From contig NZ_BNDT01000003.1 in the NCBI RefSeq assembly GCF_014905395.1, forward strand, positions 186,001 to 250,000: a stretch of 64,000 bases of DNA. Reading direction: 5' to 3'. Positions within the stretch are counted from its first letter, which is position 1; every line of letters begins with the position of its first letter. A model generated the notes under the pieces. The model was given only the letters and a program-made list of their open reading frames with translations. It searched no databases and had not been told where the DNA came from. Origin of the DNA: Lactococcus taiwanensis (lineage in GTDB: Bacteria; Bacillota; Bacilli; Lactobacillales; Streptococcaceae). This document shows positions 37,558 to 44,858 of this stretch, piece after piece. The translations under genes and the position numbers were made by a program.

Positions 37558-37586
37558 AGCATCTACTTTACGAGTTAAGTAGATGC
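37558..37586 (-). terminator. Terminator of the 51-residue minus-strand gene
   Basis: GCATCTACTT (37559-37568) pairs with AAGTAGATGC (37577-37586). On the minus strand it is followed by six T. Confidence 0.8.
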
Positions 37587-37623
37587 GTTCACTGAGAGGG
37601 GTATTCGCCCATTTTTTTACTCC

Positions 37624-37779
37624 TTAAACTAATGCTTCCAAGTTGTTAACAGCTTCTTCAATAGTGTTACCCGCAGCGTATACATGTCGATCTGTGGCCA
37701 GGGCAGCCATAAAGATATTGTTAGATGTATCAAGTGTTACGGTGTATTGGAAAAATTTATTTTTGTTAGTGAATGTCAT
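37624..37779 (-). CDS. Small protein (51 residues), unknown function
   Basis: On the minus strand AAGGAG (37789-37794) precedes ATG 37779, opening MTFTNKNKFFQYTVTLDTS ... VYAAGNTIEEAVNNLEALV and TAA. The beta-strand pattern followed by a helix with TIEEAVNNLEAL resembles the half-fold of HicB-like or other small alpha/beta proteins, but I cannot name a family. A dedicated terminator follows, so the gene looks genuine although short. Confidence 0.65.
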   Translation of the reverse strand: MTFTNKNKFFQYTVTLDTSNNIFMAALATDRHVYAAGNTIEEAVNNLEALV

Positions 37780-38019
37780 AATGCATTCTCCTTTCTCTAA
37801 ATATTGACGAAAGGGAACTATAACGCTTATAACGAAATTCCACTATTAATTGTAGCATAAAGAAATCAGGAGGTCAAAAAAAGCATCCTAAAAATTCTAG
37901 GTTGAGTAAAGTCTATAAAAACCGAACGAGCGTTTTTTTTAACATACAAACATACATTTATTTGTACTCAATTAGGCTTACTCATGGTATAATTTAAAAT
38001 AAAAAAGGAGTATAGACCG

Positions 38020-38208
38020 ATGAGGGAAAAAGTAGTTGTGAGCAAAACATGGCTTGTTTTGGCAACCTTGAGCACCGGCCTTTATTTTTATGGAAAGTTA
38101 AACTATGATGAATCCTTTACGTTTATAGGCGCAGTGGGAATCGTTGGAGCTTTAACTTGTGGTTTGACGGGTTTGATTATTAAAGCCTTGCGCAACGTTA
38201 CCCGATGA
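38020..38208 (+). CDS. Small two-span membrane protein, unknown function
   Basis: A 62-residue protein starting MREKVVVSKTWLVLATLSTGLYFYG. Two spans (about 10-27 and 35-55) are separated by KLNYDESFTF, and the tail is basic (KALRNVTR). AAAGGAG precedes the start, and an extended -10 TG-G-TATAAT lies 30 bases upstream. It is followed by queH after 56 bases. I recognise no family. Confidence 0.6.
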   Translation: MREKVVVSKTWLVLATLSTGLYFYGKLNYDESFTFIGAVGIVGALTCGLTGLIIKALRNVTR

Positions 38209-38264
38209 CACTCGAATAATATAGAACTTTAGCGAACGATTACTTTGGAAATTATGTATTTATT

Positions 38265-38990
38265 ATGATAAACAGTTTAGAAATTATTGAAAAAATGAAT
38301 CCGAATCAAAAAATCAATTATGATAGGGTTTTTCAAAAAGTAAGAGCATCATGGGAAGAAGACAATATCCGTCCCAGAATCTTACTACATAGCTGTTGCG
38401 CGCCTTGTAGTACCTACTCACTTGAGTATCTTACAAAATCTGCAGACGTAACAATTTACTTTGCAAATTCTAATATTCATCCTTCGAGCGAATACGAGCG
38501 TAGGATGAAAGTTCAAGAAGAATTTATTACGGAATTCAATGCACGTACAGGTGCACAGGTAGGCTTTATTGCTGGAGCATATGAACCTCAAGTTTTCCTC
38601 AAGATGGTGGCAGAAAATCACCTACAAGAAGAACCAGAAGGCGGAAATCGATGTAGTGCTTGTTTTCAGATGCGCCTTGATCTTGTAGCCGAAAAAGCAG
38701 TACAACTAGGATTTGATTACTTTGGGAGCGCCTTAACGCTATCTCCTAAGAAAAATAGTCAGTTAATTAATGAAATTGGTTTAGATATTCAAAAAATTTA
38801 TAAAGTAAGTTACCTACCAAGTGATTTTAAAAAGAATAAAGGCTACCAGCGCTCTTTGGAAATGTGTAGAGACTATGAAATATACCGTCAATGTTATTGT
38901 GGTTGTGTCTTTGCGGCAAAACAGCAAGGGATAGATTTGAAGGCACAAAATAGAGCGGCTATTCAATTCTTGCGGACAAAAAAGGAGTGA
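38265..38990 (+). CDS. queH: Epoxyqueuosine reductase QueH
   Basis: A 241-residue DUF208/QueH protein, the non-cobalamin enzyme for the last step of queuosine in tRNA. Cysteine motifs are complete: LLHSCCAPCSTYSLEYL near the N-terminus, NRCSACFQMRLD in the middle, and RQCYCGCVFA near the end. These bind a [4Fe-4S] cluster and adjacent metal. The start ATG 38265 lacks a clear Shine-Dalgarno; an ATG at 38295 (MNPNQKINYD) is an alternative. The manganese riboswitch promoter begins just after its stop. Confidence 0.92.
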   Translation: MINSLEIIEKMNPNQKINYDRVFQKVRASWEEDNIRPRILLHSCCAPCSTYSLEYLTKSADVTIYFANSNIHPSSEYERRMKVQEEFITEFNARTGAQVGFIAGAYEPQVFLKMVAENHLQEEPEGGNRCSACFQMRLDLVAEKAVQLGFDYFGSALTLSPKKNSQLINEIGLDIQKIYKVSYLPSDFKKNKGYQRSLEMCRDYEIYRQCYCGCVFAAKQQGIDLKAQNRAAIQFLRTKKE

Positions 38991-38994
38991 AACC

Positions 38995-39023
38995 TTGACA
39001 AACGCTTCCTTTTTTAATAAAAT
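38995..39023 (+). promoter_or_regulatory. Promoter of the manganese riboswitch-ATPase unit
   Basis: TTGACA (38995-39000), 17 bases, TAAAAT (39018-39023), starting 5 bases after the queH stop. Confidence 0.82.
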
Positions 39024-39043
39024 GAAGATAAGTTAAGTATTCC

Positions 39044-39117
39044 AAAGGGGAGTAGCGTCGGTTCAACCGAAACAAAGTCGTCAATTCGTGGGTTCGCTCA
39101 CCGGCTTTGTTGACATA
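39044..39117 (+). promoter_or_regulatory. yybP-ykoY (Mn2+) riboswitch aptamer
   Basis: AAAGGGGAGTAGCGTCGG is the conserved 5' strand of the yybP-ykoY motif; the second loop and closing strand follow in ...CACCGGCTTTGTTGACA. It is followed by a strong terminator and then a P-type cation ATPase gene. The same arrangement upstream of yoaB in L. lactis is an experimentally studied Mn2+ riboswitch. Binding of Mn2+ should favour antitermination and export. Confidence 0.93.
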
Positions 39118-39134
39118 CATATGTATGTTTAGCA

Positions 39135-39175
39135 AGACCTTTGCCAGTTTTGATTTCTGGCAAAGGTCTTTTTTT
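39135..39175 (+). terminator. Riboswitch-controlled terminator
   Basis: AGACCTTTGCCAG (39135-39147) pairs with CTGGCAAAGGTCT (39157-39169), followed by T7. Confidence 0.92.
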
Positions 39176-39263
39176 ATAAAAGGATGTATTATTAAAATTT
39201 TAATGAGACGTTCATTTATTAAAAGACTCAGCCAGAAGTCACTTAGAGAAAAGGAGAACATTC

Positions 39264-41936
39264 GTGCAGTATTACAATCAATCTACAGAAGAAGTCCTCA
39301 AAGCAACTTCTAGCCACTTAAATGGGTTAGAACAAGAAGAAGTGGAAACGCGCCAAGCTAAAGATGGCTTTAATGAATTAGAAGCAAAAAAGAGCGCTTC
39401 TACTTGGCAACTTTTCATTGAAACACTAAAGGACCCAATGGTGATTATTTTGCTATTGGTAGCCTTCGTGCAGTTATTTCTGGGCGAATTTATTGAATCA
39501 ATTGTTATTTTCATTGTATTGATGATAAATTCAGCAGTAGCAGTGATTCAAACAAAGCGTGCAGAAAGTTCATTAGACGCTCTGAGACAAATGTCAGCAC
39601 CTTCAGCTAAAGTGTTACGTAATGGGGAAAAAGTTTCCATCGCAGCGCGTGAATTAGTTGTAGGCGATATCGTTTCACTTGAGGCAGGTGACTTTATTCC
39701 AGCAGATGGTAGGCTTTTAGAAGTACAAAATTTGCGTGTGGAAGAAGGAATGCTCACAGGTGAATCTGAACCCGTAGAGAAAGCTTCAGTTCCGATTGAT
39801 GGAGAGGCAGGCCTTGGTGATCGTATTAATATGGTCTTTAGTTCTAGCTTAGTGGTCTATGGTCGTGCTGACTTTGTAGTTACGCATATCGGAAAACAGA
39901 CAGAAATCGGGAAAATTGCACAAATGCTTGAAACTGCAGAAGCTAAACAAACTCCACTCCAACAAAAATTGGAGAAGTTTGGTAAACAGCTTGGTTGGGC
40001 AATCCTTGGTTTATGCTTACTGATATTTGCGGTGCAAATTCTGCGGTTGTTTACTTCTGATCAAGTCGTAGACATGCAAAAAGCAATCTTAGACTCGTTT
40101 ATGTTTGCCGTAGCCGTAGCCGTGGCTGCCATCCCAGAAGCTCTCTCCTCCGTTGTGACAATTGTTCTTTCCGTAGGAACGAACAAAATGGCAAAACAAC
40201 ATGCGATTATGAGAAATCTTCCAGCCGTTGAAACATTAGGCTCCACCTCTGTTATTTGTACGGATAAAACGGGGACATTAACACAAAATAAAATGACTGT
40301 TGTAGAAACTTACTTACCAAGTAAGGGAACTACATCACTGGATAATTTGCAAGAGGAAGATGAAAAGTTATTGCTTAATGCGATGGTCCTCTGTAATGAC
40401 TCGTCTTTCTCACAAGAAGGACAGTCGCTAGGCGACCCAACGGAAGTAGCATTGATTGCTTATAGCGATAAAATGGGTCAACCTTATCAAAAAGTACGGG
40501 AGGCTGCTCCTCGTCTCGCTGAGTTCCCATTTGACTCTGAGCGCAAGTTGATGAGTACCTTAAATGATTTTGAAGGAACAAAGACCATTTTTGTAAAAGG
40601 AGGACCAGATGTTCTCTTCACACGTTGTACTCAGGTTCTTTTAGATGGCGAGGTCCAACCATTTACAAATGAGCTTCGCAAACAATTTCAAGAACAAAAT
40701 GAAAACTTCAGTAAGAAAGCCTTACGTGTGCTTGCCTATGCTTATAAACCAGCTGACCATCATGTTGATGAGCTGACCTTAGAAGATGAAAATGATTTAA
40801 TTTTAATTGGGCTTACAGCTATGATTGATCCGCCACGTGAAGCTGTTTATGATTCAATCTCAGAAGCTAAAAAAGCTGGTATTCGTACGATTATGATCAC
40901 GGGAGACCATAAGACTACGGCTCAAGCGATTGCGCAAGATATTGGTCTGATGGATGAAGGCGATCGTGCGGTCACAGGACAAGAGTTAGATGCAATGTCA
41001 GATGAGCAGCTGCGTGAGGATTTGAAGAATATTTCTGTTTATGCTCGTGTCTCTCCAGAGAATAAAATCCGAATTGTACGTGCTTGGCAAAATGAGCAAC
41101 AAGTCACTGCCATGACGGGTGATGGGGTAAATGATGCTCCAGCACTGAAACAAGCGAATATCGGGATTGCTATGGGAAGTGGTACAGATGTAGCAAAAGA
41201 TGCAGCAAGTATGATTTTGACAGATGATAATTTTGTCTCTATTGTATCAGCTGTCTCAATTGGACGCACGGTTTACGATAATATCAAAAAATCAATCAGC
41301 TATCTTTTTTCTGGAAACTTAGGGGCGATTATCGCAATTGTATTTGCTTTGGTTGTGGGTTGGGTTAATCCATTTACTGCGCTTCAATTACTCTTTATCA
41401 ACTTAGTAAATGATTCTGTTCCTGCGATTGCTTTAGGAATGGAAAAAGAGGAACCAGATGTGATGGCTAAAGCACCTCGACGCTTGGATGAAGGAATTTT
41501 TGCTAATGGGCTCATGCGTATTATCCTAGTCAGAGGAACTTTAATTGGGGTTGCCGCTATCATCTCACAATATGTTGGCCAACAAATTTCGGCAGAGATG
41601 GGAGTAGCGATGGCTTTTACTACTTTGATTTTGGCACGTACGTTACAAACTTTTGCTGCGCGATCAAATTCACAAAATATCCTCCGACTTGGATTCTTCA
41701 GTAACAAGTATGTCCTTGGTGCTGTAGCCTTCTGTTTAGCTTTATACAGTTTGACTACTTTACCTTTCTTACGTGGAATCTTCTCTATTCCGGCTAATTT
41801 TGGATGGAGTCAATGGGTAATTGCAGCTGGATTAGCAGTGGGAGCAGTGATCTTAATGGAAGTTTTCAAAGCAATTAATACCACTATCGAACATCGTCGT
41901 GCGAAGGTGGTCTTTGATAAAAATTATCCCAAATAA
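39264..41936 (+). CDS. yoaB: P-type cation ATPase, probable Mn2+ exporter
   Basis: An 890-residue P2-type ATPase. It starts with GTG behind AAGGAG and has an N-terminal cation-ATPase segment. Actuator motif: GMLTGESEPVEK. Membrane-ion motif: AVAAIPEALSSVVTIVLS. Phosphorylated Asp: CTDKTGTLTQNKM. Nucleotide site: FVKGGPDVLF. Hinge: MTGDGVNDAPALKQANIGIAMG. The second ion motif INLVNDSVPAIALGME lies in a C-terminal span. By sequence it is a Ca2+/Mn2+-type pump; the riboswitch points to manganese efflux. The symbol follows the L. lactis yoaB arrangement. Confidence 0.93.
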   Translation: MQYYNQSTEEVLKATSSHLNGLEQEEVETRQAKDGFNELEAKKSASTWQLFIETLKDPMVIILLLVAFVQLFLGEFIESIVIFIVLMINSAVAVIQTKRAESSLDALRQMSAPSAKVLRNGEKVSIAARELVVGDIVSLEAGDFIPADGRLLEVQNLRVEEGMLTGESEPVEKASVPIDGEAGLGDRINMVFSSSLVVYGRADFVVTHIGKQTEIGKIAQMLETAEAKQTPLQQKLEKFGKQLGWAILGLCLLIFAVQILRLFTSDQVVDMQKAILDSFMFAVAVAVAAIPEALSSVVTIVLSVGTNKMAKQHAIMRNLPAVETLGSTSVICTDKTGTLTQNKMTVVETYLPSKGTTSLDNLQEEDEKLLLNAMVLCNDSSFSQEGQSLGDPTEVALIAYSDKMGQPYQKVREAAPRLAEFPFDSERKLMSTLNDFEGTKTIFVKGGPDVLFTRCTQVLLDGEVQPFTNELRKQFQEQNENFSKKALRVLAYAYKPADHHVDELTLEDENDLILIGLTAMIDPPREAVYDSISEAKKAGIRTIMITGDHKTTAQAIAQDIGLMDEGDRAVTGQELDAMSDEQLREDLKNISVYARVSPENKIRIVRAWQNEQQVTAMTGDGVNDAPALKQANIGIAMGSGTDVAKDAASMILTDDNFVSIVSAVSIGRTVYDNIKKSISYLFSGNLGAIIAIVFALVVGWVNPFTALQLLFINLVNDSVPAIALGMEKEEPDVMAKAPRRLDEGIFANGLMRIILVRGTLIGVAAIISQYVGQQISAEMGVAMAFTTLILARTLQTFAARSNSQNILRLGFFSNKYVLGAVAFCLALYSLTTLPFLRGIFSIPANFGWSQWVIAAGLAVGAVILMEVFKAINTTIEHRRAKVVFDKNYPK

Positions 41937-41945
41937 AGGGTGTAA

Positions 41946-41981
41946 AAGAGTGTGAAAGGAGAGGTTCACGCTCTTTTCAAA
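41946..41981 (+). terminator. Terminator after the P-type ATPase gene
   Basis: AAAGAGTGTGAA pairs with TTCACGCTCTTTT across an 8-base loop. Confidence 0.8.
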
Positions 41982-42020
41982 AGTATAAAATGATAGCGCT
42001 TTATAAAAAAGAGGAGACCA

Positions 42021-43286
42021 ATGAAGAAAAATGTTTTACCTGGCGTTGAGAAAAAGTGGCGTAAAAACTTTTATCTCTTTTTAATGGGTCAGTTGCTGAC
42101 GGGGGTGTCATCGATGGTAGTGCAATATGCAATTATCTGGTATTTGACCCTAGAGTCAGGCAAAGAGTCTGTTTTAGCAGTGGCTACCTTAATTGGTATG
42201 GTGCCAATGGTCTTTCTTTCACCCTTTGTCGGTCCTTTTATTGATCGTTTGAATAAGAAAATATTATTGATTTCTTATGATGCCATTGCAGCTTTAGTGG
42301 CTTTGGGATTATTTATCTATGGGATTTCTCATGAGGTTTATCCTTTGGGATTGGTCTTTGTAACAATAGGAATACGCGCTATTGCACAGACTGCTCAGAT
42401 GCCAACCGTACAATCTATTATTCCAACCATGGTTCCAGAAGAAGAAATTACCCGTGTGAATGGTCAATTTGGGATGATGCAGTCCTTGGTTTACTTGATT
42501 TCACCTGCTCTTGGTGCATGGTTAGTTGCAGCTTTCCCTATTCACTGGGTCATTTTACTAGATGTAATTGGTTTTGTCCTGGGTACTGGAATGCTACTTT
42601 TAGTCACTATCCCTGAAGTCCCTTCTCTGGGTGAGAAAATACATTTGTTGAAAGATACAAAAGATGGCTTTAAAAAATTACATGCTAATCAGGGAATATG
42701 GAGAATTACACTAATTGGCACGTTATTTATGCTGTTGTTTATGCCGGGAATCAGCCTCTATCCTTTAGTGACTACCAAATATTTTGGTGGAACGATTGTG
42801 CATGCGGGTTGGGTTGAAGTCGTTTACGCAGGAGCAATGCTATTGGGAGGTTTCTTCGTGGGATTTTTTGGTCAGGTAAAAAATCGGATGCCTTGGATCA
42901 TAGCGGCTTATCTTGTTGTTGGGGTGAGCGTTGGCTCATCAGGACTTTTACCTGGTCGGATGACGAGCTTTTGGTTATTTTTACTCTTAAATGTTTTGGC
43001 AGGATTGGTTACGCCTCTCTTTAACTCAATGAATTTGGCAATGACGCAGCAATCTTTTGAGCCACAATATTTAGGAAGGGTGATGGGCTTGACATCCGCA
43101 TTAATGGGATTGGCAGGTCCGATTGGGCTCGTATTTGCGGCACCGCTAGCAGGATGGTTAGGTGTCCAAAATATGCTAGTGATTGCAGGGCTTGGAGGTA
43201 TCCTTGCTGGCCTGCTCCTTTGGATTATTCCACAGGTTCGTAACTATGATAAAAATTTGCAAAAGATACTGCAAAGAGAAGAATAA
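42021..43286 (+). CDS. MFS efflux transporter
   Basis: A 421-residue, 12-span major facilitator protein. The N-terminal half has FLMGQLLTGVSSMVVQYAIIWYL and FVGPFIDRLNKKILL (the loop 2-3 motif). The second half starts about residue 215 with GIWRITLIGTLFMLLF. The overall pattern, with WYLTLESGKE and the pairing of half-domains, is that of the DHA3/Mef-like drug exporters. Substrate unknown. The promoter region carries a cre-like ATGATAGCGCTTTAT (41989-42003, two mismatches). A bidirectional terminator follows. Confidence 0.85.
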   Translation: MKKNVLPGVEKKWRKNFYLFLMGQLLTGVSSMVVQYAIIWYLTLESGKESVLAVATLIGMVPMVFLSPFVGPFIDRLNKKILLISYDAIAALVALGLFIYGISHEVYPLGLVFVTIGIRAIAQTAQMPTVQSIIPTMVPEEEITRVNGQFGMMQSLVYLISPALGAWLVAAFPIHWVILLDVIGFVLGTGMLLLVTIPEVPSLGEKIHLLKDTKDGFKKLHANQGIWRITLIGTLFMLLFMPGISLYPLVTTKYFGGTIVHAGWVEVVYAGAMLLGGFFVGFFGQVKNRMPWIIAAYLVVGVSVGSSGLLPGRMTSFWLFLLLNVLAGLVTPLFNSMNLAMTQQSFEPQYLGRVMGLTSALMGLAGPIGLVFAAPLAGWLGVQNMLVIAGLGGILAGLLLWIIPQVRNYDKNLQKILQREE

Positions 43287-43320
43287 AAAATCACTGACGG
43301 GCTTGTCAGTGATTTTTTAG
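43284..43320. terminator. Bidirectional terminator between MFS gene and GH73 gene, built on dyad copy 12
   Basis: AAAAAATCACTGAC...GTCAGTGATTTTTT forms a long stem around ACTGAC-GGGCTT-GTCAGT, with A/T tracts on both sides. Confidence 0.9.
43293..43310. repeat. ACTGAC-N6-GTCAGT dyad, copy 12
   Basis: ACTGAC-GGGCTT-GTCAGT inside the MFS/GH73 terminator. Confidence 0.88.
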
Positions 43321-43955
43321 GCAGAAGGATTAACTTTATCATAATTTTCAAGCTGATAAGTTTCAATCATTTCGATTAATTTATCTGCATATGTAGGGTC
43401 TGTGGCGTAACCGGAGGTTTGGATCGCTTTAGCGGCGCTGGTGTAATCAGAGGCCGTAAGGACACTGGCATACTGATTAGGATTCCAAGTTGTCCCTTCT
43501 ACAAAAAGTTTGCTGTGGGCTTCCACAGCTGCTTGGTAACTTTCATAAACTCGAAATTGCCCTTGGATGGTCACCCATTGGTCATTTTCATATTCTTGGG
43601 TATCTAGAGTTACTGTTGGGACATCACCAGACGCTTTGACACCAAAGAGATTATGGTATTTACTTGCCAAAGTACTTTGGCCAAAATTAGATTCTAGGCA
43701 AGCTTGAGCAATCGTAACTGATGCGAGGATATTATATTCTTGTTGGTTTTTTTGAGCGAGGGGTGCGATATCACGAATAAAATTATATTGAACCATTTGC
43801 TTAACTTCTGCAGCGCTTTTGGAGTCACTGACGGTTCTGTCAGTAATACTTTTTCCATAAGTCAGCGCCAACCAGCTAAGTGCAAGGATGAGAATGATTT
43901 TGCTTAAAGCGGAGACCCGAGAAGGCTTACGTCTACGCCGAGATTTATTTTTCAT
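43317..43955 (-). CDS. GH73 family peptidoglycan hydrolase, membrane-anchored
   Basis: A 212-residue protein with a basic N-terminus (KNKSRRRRKPSR) and one span (about 17-35). The GH73 N-acetylglucosaminidase/muramidase domain follows: the catalytic Glu is in SVTIAQACLESNFGQSTLASKYHNLFGVK, and the later ATDPTYADKLIEMIETYQL is the usual C-terminal helix. No LysM domains follow. It probably trims peptidoglycan near the membrane, like the small AcmB/AcmC-class autolysins. A dispersed dyad (43827-43844) lies in the stalk after the span and encodes T-D-R-T-V-S. Confidence 0.87.
   Translation of the reverse strand: MKNKSRRRRKPSRVSALSKIILILALSWLALTYGKSITDRTVSDSKSAAEVKQMVQYNFIRDIAPLAQKNQQEYNILASVTIAQACLESNFGQSTLASKYHNLFGVKASGDVPTVTLDTQEYENDQWVTIQGQFRVYESYQAAVEAHSKLFVEGTTWNPNQYASVLTASDYTSAAKAIQTSGYATDPTYADKLIEMIETYQLENYDKVNPSA
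43827..43844. repeat. ACTGAC-N6-GTCAGT dyad, copy 13 (in GH73 gene)
   Basis: ACTGAC-GGTTCT-GTCAGT, a perfect-arm copy in the coding region, read on the minus strand as T-D-R-T-V-S. Confidence 0.85.
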
Positions 43956-44109
43956 AAGGCTAGTTTATCATAAAATAGAAAAGTTGGGTAAAATACGAAA
44001 ATTAGAATCGACACGCTAGCAAAAAAAAGGTGAAAACGGTATACTTATCAATGAACAGTGTGACTGATCAGCAGTCTTTCACCCGAAAAGAATGATTCTG
44101 GAGGAAAAA

Positions 44110-44583
44110 ATGAATTTTTATGATTTTGAAGCCATTAAAATGAATGGTGAGAAAGTAGCAATGTCTGATTATCAGGGAAAAGTCGTCATTGTTGTGAACA
44201 CCGCAAGTACATGTGGTTTAACGCCACAATTTGAAGGATTGGAAGAGCTTTATAAAAAATATCATGCTCAAGGCTTAGAAATTTTGGGCTTTCCCTGCAA
44301 TCAATTTGCTAATCAAGATGCAGGCGATAATGACTCCATCAATGAGTTTTGCCAACGCAATTATGGGGTGACTTTTACCATGTTTCAAAAAATAAAAGTG
44401 AATGGTAAAGAGGCGCATCCACTCTATCAGTTTTTGAAAAAAGAAGCCAAAGGTACGGTAGGAAGTACGATTAAATGGAATTTCACAAAATTTGTGATTG
44501 ACCGTCAAGGGCAAGTAGTCAGTCGCTTTGCCCCTGCGACGGAGCCAAAAGAGATGGAAGCAGATTTACAAAAACTACTTTGA
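44110..44583 (+). CDS. gpo: Glutathione peroxidase-family thiol peroxidase
   Basis: A 157-residue peroxidase of the GPx family (cysteine type). The start is ATG 44110 behind TGGAGGAAAA; an in-frame ATG at 44092 lies before the ribosome site. The active-site cysteine is in [20 protein letters not shown], the catalytic Gln in [12 protein letters not shown] (with a second cysteine), and the Trp/Asn in IKWNFTKF. It probably reduces hydroperoxides with thioredoxin. It is monocistronic. Confidence 0.92.
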   Translation: MNFYDFEAIKMNGEKVAMSDYQGKVVIVVNTASTCGLTPQFEGLEELYKKYHAQGLEILGFPCNQFANQDAGDNDSINEFCQRNYGVTFTMFQKIKVNGKEAHPLYQFLKKEAKGTVGSTIKWNFTKFVIDRQGQVVSRFAPATEPKEMEADLQKLL

Positions 44584-44595
44584 AAAAGCTAGCGC

Positions 44596-44624
44596 TTGTA
44601 ATGTCTGTGATATTTTGCTAAACT
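44596..44624 (+). promoter_or_regulatory. carB promoter
   Basis: TTGTAA (44596-44601), 17 bases, TAAACT (44619-44624) with a TG one base upstream of the -10 (extended -10). Confidence 0.65.
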
Positions 44625-44647
44625 AATAAAAATAAAACTTTTAATCT

Positions 44648-44661
44648 AGTCCAGAGAGGCT
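44648..44661 (+). promoter_or_regulatory. PyrR-binding site in the carB leader
   Basis: AGTCCAGAGAGGCT, the PyrR recognition loop of pyrimidine attenuators. It is identical to the site before pyrK. UMP-bound PyrR would favour the terminator at 44782. Confidence 0.9.
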
Positions 44662-44698
44662 AGCAAGGTTGTGCATCAAGAAAAAAATTCTATAAGTT

Positions 44699-44716
44699 AC
44701 TGACAAAGCTGTCAGT
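44699..44716. repeat. ACTGAC-N6-GTCAGT dyad, copy 14 (carB leader)
   Basis: ACTGAC-AAAGCT-GTCAGT with TT before. It lies between the PyrR site and the terminator, the same position as copy 16 in the pyrK leader. Confidence 0.85.
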
Positions 44717-44781
44717 TCTTCTGTATCAGTGATTGAAGAACCCAGCGTTTTAGTAAGTAATGAAAATGATTATTTTGGGAC

Positions 44782-44813
44782 ACATCTGCTAGGTTTCTGG
44801 CAGATGTTTTTTG
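44782..44813 (+). terminator. PyrR-regulated terminator before carB
   Basis: ACATCTGC (44782-44789) pairs with GCAGATGT (44800-44807), followed by TTTTTTG. Confidence 0.85.
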
Positions 44814-44858
44814 TTGAATTGGGTACAAAAAGTACTCAAAGATTGAAGGAGAAAACAA

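Noticed and set aside
44029-44085. Long-range GGTGAAA / TTTCACC pairing before gpo as an operator
   Set aside because: The arms are short and 45 bases apart, with no matching copy elsewhere, so it is likely chance.
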